Assembly: GCA_023252065.1 (NCBI GenBank)
Contig: JAHEXO010000079.1
Span: forward strand, 1-7,925
Origin: Nocardioides sp.
Lineage (GTDB): Bacteria > Actinomycetota > Actinomycetes > Propionibacteriales > Nocardioidaceae
DNA: 7,925 nucleotides
Direction of reading: 5' to 3'
The notes below the pieces were generated by a model, which was not told the origin of the DNA, searched no databases, and was given only the letters and a program-made list of their open reading frames with translations. The position numbers and the translations under genes are program-made. Below, in pieces: positions 6,818 through 7,925 of this stretch (its first letter is position 1; every line of letters begins with the position of its first letter).

Positions 6818-6826
6818 CGGTCGCAA
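6797..6826 (-). promoter_or_regulatory. Putative leaderless promoter of the LLM operon, overlapping operator B
   Basis: On the minus strand TTGCGA (6826-6821) is followed by 18 bases and CACAGT (6802-6797), which ends 7 bases before the GTG at 6789. This duplicates the dehydrogenase promoter layout (TTGCAC, 17 bases, CACAGT, 7 bases, start). Operator B occupies the spacer and the -10, as expected for steric repression. The -10 is a poor consensus match. Confidence 0.45.
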
Positions 6827-6829
6827 GCG

Positions 6830-6871
6830 TCAGCCCGCTGCCAGCTGCCGCAGGAGGCGCTCGATGATCTG
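6830..6871 (-). other. In-frame coding-like tail beyond the amber stop of the hypothetical gene
   Basis: Immediately after the TAG at 6874-6872 the same frame reads QIIERLLRQLAAG and then stops at TGA (6832-6830). Twelve of its 13 codons end in G or C, as in real genes here, and the peptide would be an amphipathic helix. It resembles the tail of the first internal module (DRTVEHLLLSRG, 194-205), where E-x-LL aligns. I infer that the ancestral gene ended at 6830 and that a CAG-to-TAG change truncated it by 14 codons. Confidence 0.5.
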
Positions 6872-7198
6872 CTAGTCACCGATCGGGTACGTGATGCCTC
6901 CGCTCCCGTCGGGCATCCGGGTGGCGGGGTACCGCCGACCACGGCACTCGATCGTCATCGTGAAGCTGTTGCCCCACACGTCGGTGACGGCCAGGTGGGG
7001 CCAGCCGATCGCCGGGGGTGCGCAGGCGCCTTCGGGCTGGGTCGTGGCCGGTTCGAGGCTGCTGCCCCAGCGCTTCAGGCGAGACAGCTCGGCGGCGGTG
7101 AGCGGGTGCCCCGGGTCGCCGGGAGGGCAGTAGCGCGCCGCGGTCAGGTGGCGCAGGTCGCCGGTGCCTCGCGGCGCGTTGCGGTCCGGCACGGGGCA
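6830..7198 (-). repeat. Protein module B of the hypothetical gene (second of two, interrupted by TAG)
   Basis: Starts at residue 214 with CPVP and repeats the order of module A: ARYCPP, the helix LTAAELSRLKRW, GACAPP, HLAVTDVWGNSFTMTIECRG and, only if the TAG at 6874-6872 is ignored, a tail helix IIERLLRQLAAG. Cys spacings are 23, 35 and 26, close to module A. The match of the post-stop tail to module A is the main evidence that the stop is secondary. Confidence 0.5.
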
Positions 7199-7925
7199 CG
7201 ACGGCGGGTCGACGTGCCTGGTGCCGCGGGACAGCAGGAGGTGCTCCACCGTCCGGTCGAGGTCGGCCGAGGCGTCGCGGGTGTAGACGCCGAGCGCCAG
7301 CCCGCGGCACTCCTCCATCGAGACCGTGCGCGTGCCGGAGGGATAGCGGACGACGAGTGAGTAGGGCCGGAAGTCGGCGTAGCCACCGCAGGTCACGTTC
7401 GGCGCGACGTAGGAGATCTGCGCCCGGTCGATGGCCAGGAGAACCTGGTCGAGCTCGGTGGAGTCGAGGATCACCCGGGGGGAGTAGAGGACGCCGGTGT
7501 CGTAGCAGAGCAGCAGGCCGGTCGCGCCCGACGGCAGGTAGTTCCCGACCGTGCGGTCCGGCGCCGCGCCGGGGACCGGACAACGGAAGGGCGCGTCGGA
7601 GGTCGTCGCGCCGCCCTTCGCGAGCGAATCGAGCCGTCCCATCGTCTGGGCGACGGGCGGGTAGGCGCCCTGGCGCAGGAGCACGGCATGGTGTCCCGGC
7701 CGCGCGACGACGACCGCGTAGTCGCGATGCCCGAACATCACGCAGACCGTCACGGCCCGCTCGTGCGCCAGCTGCCCTGCGATGCTCGCCTCGCCGCTGG
7801 CGCGCAGCCATTCGGCTGCCGTAGCGCCGTCGACCACCCGGCTGTCGACCGACTTCCCGAGCCGGTCGCGGTGGTCGAGCTGCCGGCACGACGCATGGCC
7901 GGTGCCGTGCGTCGTGACGTCGAGC
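6872..7925 (-). CDS. Hypothetical protein with two tandem four-cysteine modules, 5' end outside window
   Basis: Function not recognised. The frame is open from the right edge to a TAG at 6874-6872. An internal GTG at 7837 would give 321 residues, but the frame upstream of it stays open and coding-like (for example LDHRDRLGKSVDSR), so the true start is probably outside. Numbering from that GTG, a first part (1-80) includes AVTVCVMFGHRDYAVVVARPG. Then come two related modules, each opening CPVP and carrying four cysteines: 86/111/150/177 and 214/237/272/298, with ECRG at the last one in both. Even cysteine numbers and similar spacing suggest disulfides in an exported or lipoprotein-type protein; the signal sequence would be off the edge. 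Similar Cys-Pro modules are, from memory, frequent in actinobacterial hypothetical proteins. The C-terminus seems shortened by an amber codon. It ends 82 bp before the LLM start, which has its own promoter, so it is probably not in that operon. Confidence 0.75.
   Translation of the reverse strand, partial: LDVTTHGTGHASCRQLDHRDRLGKSVDSRVVDGATAAEWLRASGEASIAGQLAHERAVTVCVMFGHRDYAVVVARPGHHAVLLRQGAYPPVAQTMGRLDSLAKGGATTSDAPFRCPVPGAAPDRTVGNYLPSGATGLLLCYDTGVLYSPRVILDSTELDQVLLAIDRAQISYVAPNVTCGGYADFRPYSLVVRYPSGTRTVSMEECRGLALGVYTRDASADLDRTVEHLLLSRGTRHVDPPSCPVPDRNAPRGTGDLRHLTAARYCPPGDPGHPLTAAELSRLKRWGSSLEPATTQPEGACAPPAIGWPHLAVTDVWGNSFTMTIECRGRRYPATRMPDGSGGITYPIGD
7223..7582 (-). repeat. Protein module A of the hypothetical gene (first of two)
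   Basis: Encodes residues 86-205 (numbered from the GTG at 7837). Order of features: CPVP, a Gly/Ala-LLLCYD segment, an acidic DSTELDQVLLAI helix, the third Cys in NVTCGG, a YSLVVRYPSGTRTV strand pair, EECRG, and the tail helix DRTVEHLLLSRG. Cys spacings are 25, 39 and 27. Diverged protein-level repeat; I see no nucleotide-level identity. Confidence 0.55.

Noticed and set aside
6831..6850. Direct repeat GCTGCC at 6837 and 6844 as a regulatory element or terminator
   Set aside because: It falls in the coding-like tail after the amber stop and is adequately explained by Gln/Leu/Ala codons; the pairing potential is weak.
6790..6942. A 51-residue N-terminal extension of the LLM oxidoreductase from an ATG at 6942
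   Set aside because: It overlaps the hypothetical gene, runs through the operator and promoter, and is composed unlike the family, which starts at the KLSTQLMYSG strand.
7835..7837. GTG at 7837 as the true start of the hypothetical protein
   Set aside because: The frame continues open and coding-like to the window edge and no signal or lipobox follows this GTG, so the start is more likely outside the window.
1..7925. CRISPR arrays, tRNA or rRNA genes, insertion sequences, integrase or phage genes, toxin-antitoxin pairs
   Set aside because: Scanned by eye on both strands: no regularly spaced repeats, no cloverleaf-like conserved loops, no transposase motifs, and no small unassigned gene space.

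Overview
This is a GC-rich, densely coding window with strong G/C preference at third codon positions. Together with an F420-type luciferase-like oxidoreductase, a DUF2236/MpaB-family oxygenase and apparently leaderless genes, that points to an actinobacterium. The style of the hypothetical proteins resembles Nocardioides or relatives; this placement is inference, as there is no rRNA or other marker gene. I see no tRNA, rRNA, CRISPR array, insertion sequence or phage gene. No gap between genes exceeds about 110 bases.

Layout from left to right: (1) a minus-strand acyl-CoA dehydrogenase, cut by the left edge so that its last few dozen residues are missing; (2) a 97-bp divergent intergenic region with a promoter on each side and a palindromic operator-like site; (3) a plus-strand, membrane-anchored putative zinc metallopeptidase (HELTH motif); (4) a 109-bp convergent gap with weak hairpins; (5) a minus-strand cluster, in transcription order an LLM-class F420-dependent oxidoreductase, a DUF2236/MpaB-type oxygenase 3 bp later, and a cytoplasmic S9A prolyl-oligopeptidase-family serine peptidase 16 bp later; (6) upstream of that cluster and on the same strand, a hypothetical protein with two tandem four-cysteine modules, running off the right edge.

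The two best signals are not gene calls. First, the acyl-CoA dehydrogenase and the LLM-led cluster, almost 6 kb apart, carry the same control element: ACTGTGACAG, four variable bases, then ACTGTCA on the plus strand. It begins exactly 8 bases from each start codon and sits where it would fill the spacer of a leaderless promoter. This suggests that one palindrome-binding repressor, probably TetR-like and not encoded here, co-regulates a CoA-thioester oxidation step and an F420/oxygenase operon. Second, the hypothetical protein ends at an amber TAG, but the same frame continues for 13 codon-like triplets to a TGA, and that short tail resembles the end of the protein's own first repeat. This looks like a recent CAG-to-TAG truncation, or possibly readthrough.

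No complete, obviously new defence or mobile system is visible. The window reads as core or near-core metabolism with two uncharacterised envelope or secreted-type proteins.
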